DNA of 64,000 nt, taken from Roseiarcus sp963721905. Its GTDB lineage: Bacteria; Pseudomonadota; Alphaproteobacteria; Rhizobiales; Beijerinckiaceae. The stretch is from contig CAVRMF010000001.1 in assembly GCA_963721905.1 (NCBI GenBank), forward strand, positions 1-64,000. The letters are read 5' to 3'. Of this stretch, positions 36,158-45,153 are shown one piece after another; within the stretch, counting starts at the first letter, position 1; the number at the start of each line of letters is the position of its first letter. The notes under the pieces were generated by a model. It was given only the letters and a program-made list of their open reading frames with translations. It was not told where the DNA came from and made no database searches. Made by a program: the position numbers and the translations under genes.

Positions 36158-38014
36158 ATGGCCGAAGATCCAACTGAGCCGGTCGGCCCGGATCTGGCGC
36201 AGGGAATTGCGGTCGCCGAACTCGCTGATGGCCGCAAGCTCATCGGCCATCTCGGCGAGGAGCCGGTGCTGCTGGCGCGCCGGGGAGCCGAAATATTCGC
36301 GATCGGCGCGCACTGCACGCACTATGGCGGTCCCCTTGTCGAAGGGCTCATTGTCGATGACACGGTACGCTGTCCGTGGCATCACGCGTGCTTCGACCTT
36401 CGGACCGGCGAAGCCCTGCACGCGCCGGCCTTCAGCCCTGTCGATTCATGGGTGGTGGAGCAACGCGACGGCAAAATTTTCGTGCGCGAGAAGCGCGCCC
36501 GCTCAGGCGCGGCAACGCGCGCCAAGTCAGGGGCGCCCAACAGGATCGTGATTGTCGGCGGCGGCGCCGCGGGCTTCGCAGCCGCGGAGATGCTTCGACG
36601 GCGGAAATACGAAGGCGAAATCGTCATGCTGAGCAGCGACGACGCCCCGCCGGTCGATCGGCCGAACCTTTCCAAGGACTATCTCGCCGGCAGCGCGCCG
36701 GACGGCTGGCTCCCTCTCCGCCCGGAGAGCTTCTATTCCGACAACGCTATTGACCTTCGTCTCCAGGCGACCGTCGCCGGCAACAACGTTCGCTCACGGG
36801 AAATTGCACTCGCCAACGGCGACACAATTCCCTTCGATCGTCTTCTTCTGGCGACGGGCGCCGAACCGGTGCGCCCGTCCATTCCCGGGGCGAAGCCATC
36901 CGACGTGCTGGTGCTGCGCTCGCTTTCAGACTGCCGGGCGATCATCGAACGAGCCAAGACGGCGCGGCGGGCGGTCGTGCTCGGCGCCAGTTTCATCGGG
37001 CTCGAAGTCGCGGCTTCCCTGCGCGCCCGGAACATCGAAGTCCACGTCGTGGCGCCGGATGAACGGCCGATGGAGCGCATCTTGGGCGCTGAAATGGGCA
37101 AGTTTATTCGAGCGCTGCATGAGGAGCATGGCGTCGTCTTCCATCTTCAAAACACCGCCATCGCAGTCGACGGCACAAAGGTCAGGCTTTCAAGCGGAAG
37201 CGTCCTTGAGGCCGATCTCATCGTCGCAGGCCTGGGCGTGCGCCCGCGCACCGGGCTTGCCGAGGCGGCCGGTCTGACGGTCGACCGGGGCGTTGTCGTC
37301 GACGCCTATCTCGAAACGAGCGCGCCAGGCGTATTCGCCGCCGGCGACATCGCGCGCTGGCCCAATTCGCTGAGCGGCGCGGCCATTCGTGTCGAACATT
37401 GGGTGGTGGCGGAACGCCAGGGACAACTCGCCGCCCTGAACATGCTCGGCGAGCACGAGAGATTTTTGGCGGTCCCCTTCTTCTGGAGCCAGCACTACGA
37501 TATTCCCATTAACTATGTCGGTCACGCCGAGACATGGGACGAACTCGCCGTCGAGGGAGACATTGCCGGCAAGGACTGCCTCCTCCGGTTCAAGCGCGGC
37601 GGGCGCACATTCGCCGTGGCTTCGATTTTCCGGGATATCCAGAGCCTCGAAGCCGAGGTGAGCCTCGAACGAGACGCGGCGCGCGGCGCGCCATGTTCGT
37701 CGCCGCCCCGGTCTCGTCGACGAACACCAGTTTCAGCGGATCAAGGTCGAGTTGGCCGGCAAACCATTCCCGTCGCCGTTGCAGGACGTCCGGGCGATCC
37801 TGCTCGCTTGCGTGCGCAGACTTTTTTTGAGCGTGATGTCGTGCCGATCGAAGAAACGCCAAATCATCGATGGCGAAACCTGTTCGCCGCGGACGCGCTT
37901 CAGACGATCGCAGATCTCGGCCAGCGTCAGGTCCGGTTCACGCCAGATAAGGCCGAGAAGGTAATCGGCATGCGCCTCCACGCGTCCCGAGCGTTGGTCG
38001 CCGCCCATAGGTAG
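36158..38014 (+). CDS. Rieske-FAD reductase (AIF/ferredoxin-reductase type), 3' end altered
   Basis: An N-terminal Rieske [2Fe-2S] domain (CTHYGG near residue 50 and CPWHHACFD near residue 75) is fused to a pyridine-nucleotide disulfide oxidoreductase domain with an FAD site (IVIVGGGAAGFAAAEML), an NAD site (AVVLGASFIGLEVAASL) and GVFAAGDIARW. Its role is electron transfer from NAD(P)H to an oxygenase or ferredoxin. Homologous sequence ends at about residue 508 (near 37680). The following 110 residues to 38014 are translated from the back of an IS630 remnant and are not natural. A GGAGGGAGGA site precedes the ATG. Confidence 0.85.
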   Translation: MAEDPTEPVGPDLAQGIAVAELADGRKLIGHLGEEPVLLARRGAEIFAIGAHCTHYGGPLVEGLIVDDTVRCPWHHACFDLRTGEALHAPAFSPVDSWVVEQRDGKIFVREKRARSGAATRAKSGAPNRIVIVGGGAAGFAAAEMLRRRKYEGEIVMLSSDDAPPVDRPNLSKDYLAGSAPDGWLPLRPESFYSDNAIDLRLQATVAGNNVRSREIALANGDTIPFDRLLLATGAEPVRPSIPGAKPSDVLVLRSLSDCRAIIERAKTARRAVVLGASFIGLEVAASLRARNIEVHVVAPDERPMERILGAEMGKFIRALHEEHGVVFHLQNTAIAVDGTKVRLSSGSVLEADLIVAGLGVRPRTGLAEAAGLTVDRGVVVDAYLETSAPGVFAAGDIARWPNSLSGAAIRVEHWVVAERQGQLAALNMLGEHERFLAVPFFWSQHYDIPINYVGHAETWDELAVEGDIAGKDCLLRFKRGGRTFAVASIFRDIQSLEAEVSLERDAARGAPCSSPPRSRRRTPVSADQGRVGRQTIPVAVAGRPGDPARLRAQTFFERDVVPIEETPNHRWRNLFAADALQTIADLGQRQVRFTPDKAEKVIGMRLHASRALVAAHR

Positions 38015-38170
38015 GGGAGCATAGTCGCCCCTCTCGCGCAGCGACGCCATCCAACGGATCGCGCTGGCAAAACTCACGCCAAACCGCCGCGCCGCCGCGC
38101 GACAGCTCATTCCGTCCTCAGTTACCGCCGAAATCACCCTCTTGCGTAAATCCAAAGACAACGGACCCAT
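37684..38170 (-). pseudogene. IS630 family transposase remnant
   Basis: The N-terminal helix-turn-helix part reads MGPLSLDLRKRVISAVTEDG and SCRAAARRFGVSFASAIRWM. The catalytic part begins with LVFVDETGAATNMAR one frame over. The two frames meet at ITLKK, where the minus strand has an A7 run (CTCAAAAAAAGTCTG near 37828); this is a typical site for programmed -1 frameshifting in IS630 elements. The copy is cut off just after the first catalytic Asp, at the end of the Rieske-FAD gene. GGAGG lies 9 nt before the ATG. Confidence 0.8.
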
Positions 38171-38258
38171 CCCGCGCCGCCTCCAATCAGCGCAAATCAT
38201 CGATCAGATTTCCGTCGATTCGGGAATCCCCTTCCGATTCAACTCGGGCGGAAACCGC

Positions 38259-38830
38259 TCTAGCCTGCCGCGGCCCTTGTATTGAGCAGCGCGATGATCT
38301 CCTGCGTCGTCCCGGTTTCGCCGAGCCTCGGGAAGATGCGCGCGATGCTGTTCGCGTGAGCCTCGGCGCTCCTGTCGGTCATGGCGTCGATGGCGAGCGT
38401 GACGTGGTATCCGAGCTCGTGCGCCTGGCGCGCGGTCGAACTCGACGCCGGCGCTGGTGGCGATGCCGGCGATCACCACCTGCGTCACCCCGAGGTTCTT
38501 GAGATGCTCGTTGAGACCCGTGCCGGTGAAGGCGCCCCAGGTCCGCTTCGTTACAGCGTGATCGTGCGGCTGGCGGTTGAGTTCCGGGGCAAGTTCCGTC
38601 CAGTCGGCGGGAAAGGCTGCGAGGTTTGGCGCCTGCTCTGTTCGGCCCGGCGCCAAGCTGTCGACGTTGACCAAAACGACCGGCAGGCTATGGCGGCGGA
38701 ACGCTTCGGCCAGCGCCGCGGCGCGCTTCACCACCTCGGCGCCGGGATGGACGGTCGGCATTCCGACGATGCCTTTTTGCAGATCGATGACGATGAGAGC
38801 GGTCTTCGGGTCCAGCGTCGTGATGGCCAT
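38259..38830 (-). pseudogene. Isochorismatase-family hydrolase, frameshifted
   Basis: The N-terminus MAITTLDPKTALIVIDLQKG carries the catalytic Asp, and HAVTKRTWGAFTGT the catalytic Lys. After AGIATSAGVE the frame shifts: one extra nucleotide at about 38437-38443. Read in the next frame, the protein continues STARQAHELGYHVTLAIDAM and ends IIALLNTRAAAG with a stop at 38259. The nucleophile position, usually Cys in the TSxCV motif, is Gly here, as in a known subgroup, so classical hydrolase activity is doubtful. The raw frame runs on to 38204 into IS630 sequence. Confidence 0.82.
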
Positions 38831-38860
38831 GGCGTTCTCCAGTCGTCCGCGAAGGCGGAT

Positions 38861-39331
38861 CTAGGATTGCGAGCGGGCCTTCGCGACGCTCACTTCAGTC
38901 TTTACGGAATTCGCGATGAAGCACATCTCGTGGGCTTCATGGTGCATGGCGTCCAGCTTCTGATCGTCCGGGGCCGCGCCTGTCCATTCGATCTGCGGAT
39001 GGAGCACAACCTTCGCTATGGCCTGCTTGCCCGGCGCGATCTCTTCCATCGTCCCCTCCGCATGATCGCGGTATGCGGCGACCGTGAAGCCCGCTAGTCG
39101 CGCCACATGCAGGAAGGACAGCATATGACAATTGGAGAGGGCGGCGACCAGCATCTCCTCCGGATCGACCGCCGCCTCGACGGCCCACTTTCCGACAACA
39201 TGCGGCGAGGCGGATGCGGGGACCACGATCCCGCCGTCGAAGGTCACACTATGCCCGCGGCTGAAACGGCCCTTCAGAAAATCCTCGCCGCTTTTCAGCG
39301 TCCAGCTGACATCCGCAGTGTAGGTCGCCAT
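38861..39331 (-). CDS. OsmC family peroxiredoxin-like protein
   Basis: OsmC/Ohr proteins detoxify organic hydroperoxides. The 156-residue protein has both conserved cysteines: one in VAALSNCHMLSFLHVAR and one in HEMCFIANSVKTEV. The first 40 residues form the beta-rich half (MATYTADVSWTLKSGEDFLK). It lies 30 nt upstream of the isochorismatase-family gene on the same strand, so the two probably share a transcript. Confidence 0.88.
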   Translation of the reverse strand: MATYTADVSWTLKSGEDFLKGRFSRGHSVTFDGGIVVPASASPHVVGKWAVEAAVDPEEMLVAALSNCHMLSFLHVARLAGFTVAAYRDHAEGTMEEIAPGKQAIAKVVLHPQIEWTGAAPDDQKLDAMHHEAHEMCFIANSVKTEVSVAKARSQS

Positions 39332-39401
39332 GTCTCGCTCCGTTCATGCGACGTCCCCCGCCGGTTCTTGTGCTATTCTGCATGACGCGTGAGGGCGCGC
39401 T

Positions 39402-39585
39402 ATGTCCGAAATCCGAAAGATTGCGGCGATGCTCGTCGCGGACGTCGTCGGCTACGGTCGGCTCGCCGGCGCCGACGAGGATCGCACGCTGGCCAGGGTC
39501 AGGGCGCTGCGCAGCGACCTGATCGATCCGGCCATCGCCGTGCGTCATGGTCGCGTGGTCAAGGGCGCCGGGGACGGCAGCCGCT
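39402..39585 (+). pseudogene. Class III adenylate cyclase, N-terminal stub
   Basis: About 60 residues match the start of class III cyclases (MSEIRKIAAMLVADVVGYGR, then RVRALRSDLIDPAI and KGAGDGS). The match stops right at the second metal-binding Asp (GDG). The frame then runs in phase into the secreted protein gene at 39600, so a fused protein of 362 residues could be made from the ATG at 39402. I consider the stub a deletion remnant. Confidence 0.7.
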
Positions 39586-39599
39586 CCAGGAGGCGCCCC

Positions 39600-40490
39600 A
39601 TGAAAGCCCTCGCGCTCGCGGCTCTGCTGCTGGCGCCGCTTGGCGCCGCCGCCGTTTCGCCCGAGGACGCCTATCTCGCCGCGCGCGATCGCTACATCGC
39701 CTCGTTCAAGACGACCGCGAGCGCCAAGGACGAAAAAGCGGTCTTCGCTCGGCACGACAAGGCCGTTAGGGATCTCGAGCAGCAGCTGAAACCCGTCGTC
39801 GGCCCCTTCTCGGCGTCGGGCTTTCCCGCCGAGGGCAAACTCAACCTCGTCTCGCTATTCCCGGACGATATAGGCTTCGGCATGCTCGACGGGCTCGTCT
39901 ATGGCGAGGGCGAAAGCGACAAAAGCATTGTCGTCACGACTGACAGCCTGCTCGACAAATGGCTCCTCGGCCATCCCCAAGGGCGGTCGAAAGACGGCGT
40001 TCCAACCTCCGCCGCCGCAGCGGTGAAGACGGAAGATTTCTATGCGCAAGCCGTCAACTCGGACTCCGCCGCCGCGAATTATGGAGAGATCCCCGTCGCT
40101 GTTCCGCCGGGAGCCAAGTTCGCGCACGCCATGCTGTCGCTAATCGGCAATGGGCCGCTGGTCCCCGGCGCGCCGGATCGGATTTTCGTCGCGCTCGAAC
40201 AAGGCGGACGCGTCTTCATCGTCAGCGAAAAGCTCGCGACCCCCGTCCCGCCGATTCCCGCTTGCGACGCGGCGGGCGTGGGCGCCACGAAGAAAGCCGA
40301 CGCGGCCGACGGCGTCTTCATAAAAGGCGGCGGCAAGAACAAGAAGCTGTTGGATGAGGTGGAGAAACTCCGCAACGAAGCCGACGCCACCGTCTGCGCG
40401 TGTTTCGCGCGCAAGGTTAAGGGCACACCCGCGTTCAAGGCCGCTGAAGTCCAGGCGGCGGCAATCATCGCGGCGCTGACAGGGAAGTGA
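39600..40490 (+). CDS. Secreted hypothetical protein
   Basis: The ATG at 39600 has AGGAGG 6 nt upstream and starts a signal peptide (MKALALAALLLAPLGAAAVS), so this start is preferred over the in-frame cyclase stub. The mature protein of about 275 residues contains DRYIASFKTTAS, VSLFPDDIGFGMLDGLVYGE and a Cys-containing tail (TVCACFARKVKGTPAFK), with one more Cys in PACDAAG. It may be periplasmic with a disulfide bond. I do not recognise the family. Confidence 0.75.
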   Translation: MKALALAALLLAPLGAAAVSPEDAYLAARDRYIASFKTTASAKDEKAVFARHDKAVRDLEQQLKPVVGPFSASGFPAEGKLNLVSLFPDDIGFGMLDGLVYGEGESDKSIVVTTDSLLDKWLLGHPQGRSKDGVPTSAAAAVKTEDFYAQAVNSDSAAANYGEIPVAVPPGAKFAHAMLSLIGNGPLVPGAPDRIFVALEQGGRVFIVSEKLATPVPPIPACDAAGVGATKKADAADGVFIKGGGKNKKLLDEVEKLRNEADATVCACFARKVKGTPAFKAAEVQAAAIIAALTGK

Positions 40491-40521
40491 ACGCTCTTCT
40501 CAGCGTCGAAAGGAAGAGACA

Positions 40522-41571
40522 ATGGCGAAGCTTGGTCTTCTCGAGCGGCTTGAGGCGGGACCGGTGATTTGTGCCGAGGGCTACCTCTTCGAGCTGGAGC
40601 GGCGCGGCTACTTGCAGGCGGGTGCCTATGTGCCGGAGGTCGTTCTCGATTTCCCCGAGCAAGTCGAGAACCTGCATCGCGATTTTCTCCGCGCGGGCTC
40701 CGACGTGATCGAGGCGTTCACCTATTACGCCCATCGCGAAAAGCTGCGGTTGATCGGCCGGGAGAGCGATCTTGAGCCCATGAACCGCGCGGCGCTCGCC
40801 ATGGCGAAGAAGGTCGCGGCGGAGGGCGACGCGCTCGTCGCAGGCAATATCTGCAACACCAACGTGTTTGCCGTCGGCGACGCCGTTGCCGCCAAACAGG
40901 TGCGTGCGATGTTTGAGGAACAGGTCGGATGGGCGGCCGAGGCTGGCGTCGACTTCATTGTGGCGGAGACGATCTCGTGGCTTGGCGAAGCTGAAATCGC
41001 GCTCGAGGTTATGCGGCAGACCAAGCTTCCGACCGTCGTCACTTTCGCGCTCCATAGGGATGGCTATATGCGCGAAGGAGTCGCGGCCGACGAGGCGGCA
41101 AAGCGCATAGCCGATCAAGGCGCTGACGTGGTCGGGCTCAATTGCGCTCGTGGGCCTCGCACGATGATGCCCCATGTCCGGAAAATCCGCGACGCCGTTG
41201 CGATCCATGTCGCGGCCTTGCCGGTGCCCTACCGGACGACCATGGAGGAGCCGACTTTCCAATCCTTAACCGAGAAGAATATGAACTGCGCCCATTGCAT
41301 CCCGGACGGCCGGTCCTTCCCGGTGGCGCTCGACCCCTTCCAAGTGACGCGCTATGAGATCGCCGAATTCGGTCGGGAGGCCGCGGCAGCCAATATCCGC
41401 TATCTCGGCGTCTGCTGCGGCGCAGGACCGCACCATATTCGAGCGCTAGCGGAGGCCCTCGGCCGCCGGCCGCCGGCCAGTCGCTTCTCGGCTGACATGT
41501 CCAAGCACTTCGCCCTCGGAACCGATCCGAGCCTCAAGCGAGAAAATCGAGAATTCGCCAAGAACCTCTGA
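40522..41571 (+). CDS. Homocysteine S-methyltransferase (BHMT-like)
   Basis: This zinc-dependent methyltransferase has 349 residues and a (beta/alpha)8 fold. The N-terminal ICAEGYLFELERRGYLQAG resembles the BHMT substrate loop. Zinc ligands are Cys in VVGLNCARGP and the pair in YLGVCCGAGPHHIRAL. Betaine or a related methylated compound would donate the methyl group to homocysteine. GGAAGAGACA precedes the ATG. It begins 31 nt after the secreted protein gene. The exact methyl donor is not readable. Confidence 0.85.
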   Translation: MAKLGLLERLEAGPVICAEGYLFELERRGYLQAGAYVPEVVLDFPEQVENLHRDFLRAGSDVIEAFTYYAHREKLRLIGRESDLEPMNRAALAMAKKVAAEGDALVAGNICNTNVFAVGDAVAAKQVRAMFEEQVGWAAEAGVDFIVAETISWLGEAEIALEVMRQTKLPTVVTFALHRDGYMREGVAADEAAKRIADQGADVVGLNCARGPRTMMPHVRKIRDAVAIHVAALPVPYRTTMEEPTFQSLTEKNMNCAHCIPDGRSFPVALDPFQVTRYEIAEFGREAAAANIRYLGVCCGAGPHHIRALAEALGRRPPASRFSADMSKHFALGTDPSLKRENREFAKNL

Positions 41572-41817
41572 CTGGCGGGACGGGCCTTGGCAAGCACGCC
41601 CGCCGGTCCGGCCGAGGCTTCATTTCATGATCGCCGCATCCGCCAGCCCGAATACGCGGCGACGCGCGGACGACGGCGATGCGCAAAAGCGGTCATCCCT
41701 GACGGCCCGCCGAACGGGTCAAATCGACCCGCGAGGGGGCGCGACGGTTCGATGCGCACATTCGCTTTCCGCAAGAGGCGCCGGGGAGAGTTGGAAATGA
41801 GTGTGAGGTTTTCCCGG

Positions 41818-42313
41818 CTAGACCCCGAGCGCCGCCGAGATTTCGGCCAGCATCGCCTTTTCGGCGTCGCTGACCTGCGTGCCGCCGAAGCCGAGAAAGC
41901 CGCCCTCCGGGGCGGCTTCCGCCACTGCTTTCGCCACCCCCGCGAGCCAGGTCTTGTAGGCCAAAGCATCGGCGGGGGCTTTGACGGCGAGAAGCGTCGA
42001 GAGCGCTCTGAGCGCATCGGCGGTTCTGGTCTTGATGTCGGCGGGCTTGGCCGCCGGCGAGCATCGCCTTGACGCCCTCCTGGGCGAGGGGGCGGCCTTC
42101 GGAGGTCTCGAAGTCGCCCGCGACCGCCTTCACGAGTTCGTCGGCGTTGGGGTCGGCCTCAGCCGGAAGGAGCGCGCGGGCGCTCGCCATGCTCTCCTTC
42201 AGCATGCCCAAAAGGCCGCTCGGGTCAGCCGCGCTGACCGCGATCCCGACGATCAGCGGGCTTTGCAGCAAGGTCTTCCATTCGTCGGGCGCGAAGTTTG
42301 CTTTGGTGGCCAT
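41818..42313 (-). pseudogene. Conserved hypothetical protein, about 165 aa, frameshifted
   Basis: The first half reads MATKANFAPDEWKTLLQSPL and GIAVSAADPSGLLGMLKESM, from an ATG with AAGGAG 7 nt upstream. After KAMLAGG one extra C (about 42048-42054) breaks the frame. The next frame continues KPADIKTRTADALRALS and ends DAEKAMLAEISAALGV with a TAG at 41818. The protein is helical, without signal peptide or catalytic motif. I do not recognise the family. The raw frame continues to 41693 without protein-like content. Confidence 0.7.
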
Positions 42314-42639
42314 GCTGCTCTCCTTGGGTATCGGGCGCCCCCCGACCGTCATATTCACGGCTTGCGACAAATCGGCGTCAATCGCTTGCGGAAAACCAGA
42401 ACGTGTGTACCCCGTATGAGCTTCAAGCGGATGGAGGGGACGGCAAGGCCTGGTTTCGCCGGGAGACAAGGGCATTATATTTTGTTGGGACCTATCGTCC
42501 GTAACCCATTGAAAAGGCCAGATTCGGGCGAAGGAATTCAAGGAAAAGCAAGCACATGAAAGGCTGGAATTGAAAGGAAATTCAAGGGAATTCTAGCAAA
42601 TTCAAGAGAATAATCGCAATAGCATAACGTTGATTCTAT
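42314..42639. repeat. Intergenic AT-rich patch with TTCAAG repeats
   Basis: The patch 42530-42640 is AT-rich in a GC-rich chromosome. It holds three near-repeats containing TTCAAG, starting at 42537, 42581 and 42601 (contexts GGAATTCAAGG, GAAATTCAAGGGAATT, CAAATTCAAGAGAAT). No gene is visible. It could be a regulator binding patch or the remnant of foreign DNA. Confidence 0.45.
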
Positions 42640-43197
42640 CTAGGCCCGCCTTAGCCGCACATAGAGCGCCCCGGAGCCGCCGTGGGCGCGTCCCGCCTCC
42701 TCGAAGCCGAGCACGATGGAGCGGAGGTCTTGCTCGCGCAGCCAGTGGGGCGCGAGCCGGCGCAAGACGCCCCGCTCCTGTCCGAACGGGGCCGGCTCGT
42801 CGAGCGGGCCACCCTTGCCGGTGACAACGATCACCAGTCTCGCGCCGCGCGCCTGGGAATGGCGCAGGAAGCCGCGCAGCGCCTGATGCGCCTCCGCCTG
42901 GGTCATGCCGTGGAGGTCGAGCGCGCCGTCGATCGCGCCGCGGCCGCGCGCGAGTTCCCGCTTGAGCCGCCGTTCGATCGGCGCGAGCGGCAGGGCGCGC
43001 GGCTTGGCCGTCCTCGGCTCGGGGACCGCGGCCGCATCCGCGGTCGGGGGAGCCGGCGCCTTCGGCGCGAGCGGCTTCGAGGCCACGGGCAGGCTCGCGC
43101 CGCGCCGCCGCGAGACGGAACGCGCGACTTCAGTCCAGAGCGCGATCTCCTCGTCGCTGAGCCGCCTCAGGCGGTGCGGCGGCGGCGCCTCCTTCAC
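42640..43197 (-). CDS. Smr domain protein (MutS2 C-terminal type)
   Basis: This 185-residue protein has a charged, Pro/Ala-rich N-terminal half and a C-terminal Smr domain (about residues 105-185) with GALDLHGMTQAEAHQALRGF, LVIVVTGKGG and a final SGALYVRLRR. Smr domains act as nucleases on DNA or RNA. The GTG start at 43197 overlaps the mltA stop by 4 nt (GTGA), so translation is coupled. This gene ends a run with mltA and the Tim44-like gene, an arrangement that I recall from other alphaproteobacteria. Confidence 0.87.
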   Translation of the reverse strand: MKEAPPPHRLRRLSDEEIALWTEVARSVSRRRGASLPVASKPLAPKAPAPPTADAAAVPEPRTAKPRALPLAPIERRLKRELARGRGAIDGALDLHGMTQAEAHQALRGFLRHSQARGARLVIVVTGKGGPLDEPAPFGQERGVLRRLAPHWLREQDLRSIVLGFEEAGRAHGGSGALYVRLRRA

Positions 43198-44300
43198 GGC
43201 TCGTCTCCGATGGGCAGAAGCACCGCGAAGTCGCCGCGATGGCGGATCGCCCCGGCGCGCGCGCCCGCCGCGTCGCCGCTGCCGAAGAATATGTCGGCGC
43301 GAGCCGGTCCGACAATCGCCGAGCCCGTGTCCTGGGCGATCATGAGCCGACGGAATGGGCGTAGGGGTTCGTCCGCCCACGGCAGCTCCGCCTCGATCCA
43401 GAACGGCAGGCCGTGGCTCCAGATCGCCCGGTCGACCGCGATCGAGCGCAAAGGCGTCAGCGCGACGCCAGCGCCGGCGACCGGACCGAAGCGGGGATCG
43501 AAATCCTCGATGAGCCTGAAGAACACGAACGAGCGGTTCTTCCGCATGAGCTCGAGACCCCGCTGGCCCTCGCCCAAGCCCGCGGCGCGAAGCCAGGCCT
43601 TGAGATTTGCCAAAGACATCGCGCTCTCGGCGATTTCGCCCGTCTCGATCAGGATCCGCCCGATCGACGTATAGGGCAGGCCGTTGCGGCCGTCATAGGC
43701 GAGCCTAGCCCACCGTCCGTCCGCGAACTCGACCTGGGCCGACCCCTGCACCTGAATGAGGAACGCCTCGACCGCGTCGAGGAGCCAGACGATCGGGTCG
43801 CGCCGCTCACGCTCGATCGTCTGGCGGTCGTCGTAAGGGACGAGCGACCCGTCGCTTCGACGCCGCCCGCCGCTGACGCCCGCGGGAAAGCCGGCGGGCG
43901 CCTCTCCCGAGGGGAAGGTCTCGAGATCGCCGGGACGCGCCAGAATGGGCCAGCGGAAGGCGTTTGTCTCCACCGGCGACCCCAGCACGCAGGGTTCGTA
44001 ATAGCCGGTTAGGAAGCCTGCGTCCGGCAGCTCGGGGACGATGTGGTACGGGCGGAAGCGGGTTTCGAAGAAGCGCCGCGCGCTGGCGCTGTCCGTCACG
44101 CCTGAAGCGAGAGCGGACCCCGCGGCCGCAACGAGAGCAGACGACGCGGGGCGAGCCGTCCTCTCGCCGGCGTTGAGCTCGACCAAGGCGCGCGCCGACC
44201 GCTCGAAGCACCGATACGCCGCCAGAAGGTCATCGCCGTCAAAGCCCCCGAGGTCCTGGAATTCAAGCGGTTCGAGGCGCGGCGGCCCGGGCGCCGGCAA
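43194..44300 (-). CDS. mltA: Membrane-bound lytic transglycosylase A
   Basis: MltA cleaves peptidoglycan and releases 1,6-anhydromuropeptides. The 368-residue protein has the MltA domain (FLTGYYEPCVLGSP, then IQVQGSAQVEF) and the C-terminal 3D domain with catalytic Asp (RRLMIAQDTGSAIVGPARADIFFG). The likely start is the TTG at 44300; no clear signal peptide follows, so the true N-terminus may differ. It begins 4 nt after the Tim44-like stop. Confidence 0.88.
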   Translation of the reverse strand: MPAPGPPRLEPLEFQDLGGFDGDDLLAAYRCFERSARALVELNAGERTARPASSALVAAAGSALASGVTDSASARRFFETRFRPYHIVPELPDAGFLTGYYEPCVLGSPVETNAFRWPILARPGDLETFPSGEAPAGFPAGVSGGRRRSDGSLVPYDDRQTIERERRDPIVWLLDAVEAFLIQVQGSAQVEFADGRWARLAYDGRNGLPYTSIGRILIETGEIAESAMSLANLKAWLRAAGLGEGQRGLELMRKNRSFVFFRLIEDFDPRFGPVAGAGVALTPLRSIAVDRAIWSHGLPFWIEAELPWADEPLRPFRRLMIAQDTGSAIVGPARADIFFGSGDAAGARAGAIRHRGDFAVLLPIGDEP

Positions 44301-44304
44301 GGGG

Positions 44305-44994
44305 TCAGTGTTCCGCCTGGGTCGCCGTCAGCCGCCAGTTGGGGTCGCGCGAGCGCACGTCGCGGACGAACGTCCAGAGATCGAGATGGTCGGCGACTTC
44401 GGTCGGCGACCCGTCAACCACAGTCCCAGCGCCGTCCCGGGTGACAGAGGCGAGCTTGCTCGCGAAGCGGACGGTGACCAGCGCGCTCGGTCCGGCGAGC
44501 TGCGCCGCGGCAATGGTCGCGTCGTCGATCGAGACCACGGTCGTGGACATCACGTGACCGGCCGCAGCGCGGGCGCGGATGGCGTTGTCGAAATTGTTGA
44601 AGGCCTCGGGCGCCATCAGCCCGCGAAGGGTCGCGGAGTCGCCGGCTGCGAAGGCGTGCACGATCATCTCGTAGGCCGCGCGCGCCCCGGACAGAAAGCC
44701 TTCCGGCGCGAAGTTGTGGTCCGCGGCGGCGATGACGTCGAGACCGCCCCAGGCGTCGGAATCGGCGACGCCTTTCCACCGGTCGGCGGCGGGCGCTGCG
44801 GAGGAGGGGCCAGTCGCGGCCGCATCCACGGGGGCGACTGAAGGAGGAGCACCCGGCGCGCGCCGCAACGGCGCGAGAAGCCCGCCGGTCGGGCGTTCCG
44901 GGCCGGAGCGCATGCCCAATACCGAGCGCAGCTTGTAAGCGACGAACAGCGCCACCAGCGCGAAAATGACGGTCGGAAGGTCGATGTCCGGCAT
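44305..44994 (-). CDS. Tim44-like domain protein
   Basis: The protein of 229 residues begins with a membrane anchor (LPTVIFALVALFVAYKL, residues 6-22), a Pro/Ala-rich linker and a C-terminal Tim44/TimA domain (about 90-229) with GFLSGARAAYEMIVHAFAAG and LDLWTFVRDVRSRDPNWRL. Bacterial members are thought to assist membrane-protein assembly, by analogy with the mitochondrial import factor. The ATG at 44994 is chosen because the anchor begins there. It is divergent from gpsA. Confidence 0.87.
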   Translation of the reverse strand: MPDIDLPTVIFALVALFVAYKLRSVLGMRSGPERPTGGLLAPLRRAPGAPPSVAPVDAAATGPSSAAPAADRWKGVADSDAWGGLDVIAAADHNFAPEGFLSGARAAYEMIVHAFAAGDSATLRGLMAPEAFNNFDNAIRARAAAGHVMSTTVVSIDDATIAAAQLAGPSALVTVRFASKLASVTRDGAGTVVDGSPTEVADHLDLWTFVRDVRSRDPNWRLTATQAEH

Positions 44995-45153
44995 CGGTCT
45001 GAAAATCCTTGCTTGGGCGGGGGCCCGAAACTCTTCCATACCTAGGCGCAAGCCAGCGTTTTGGCTAGGACCGGGAAATCGAAGCTTGCGCGGCGCCAAC
45101 GGACGCCGCCCTGCCTTCGGCGCGAAGGAGACAGCGATGCCGGGCCGGAACGC

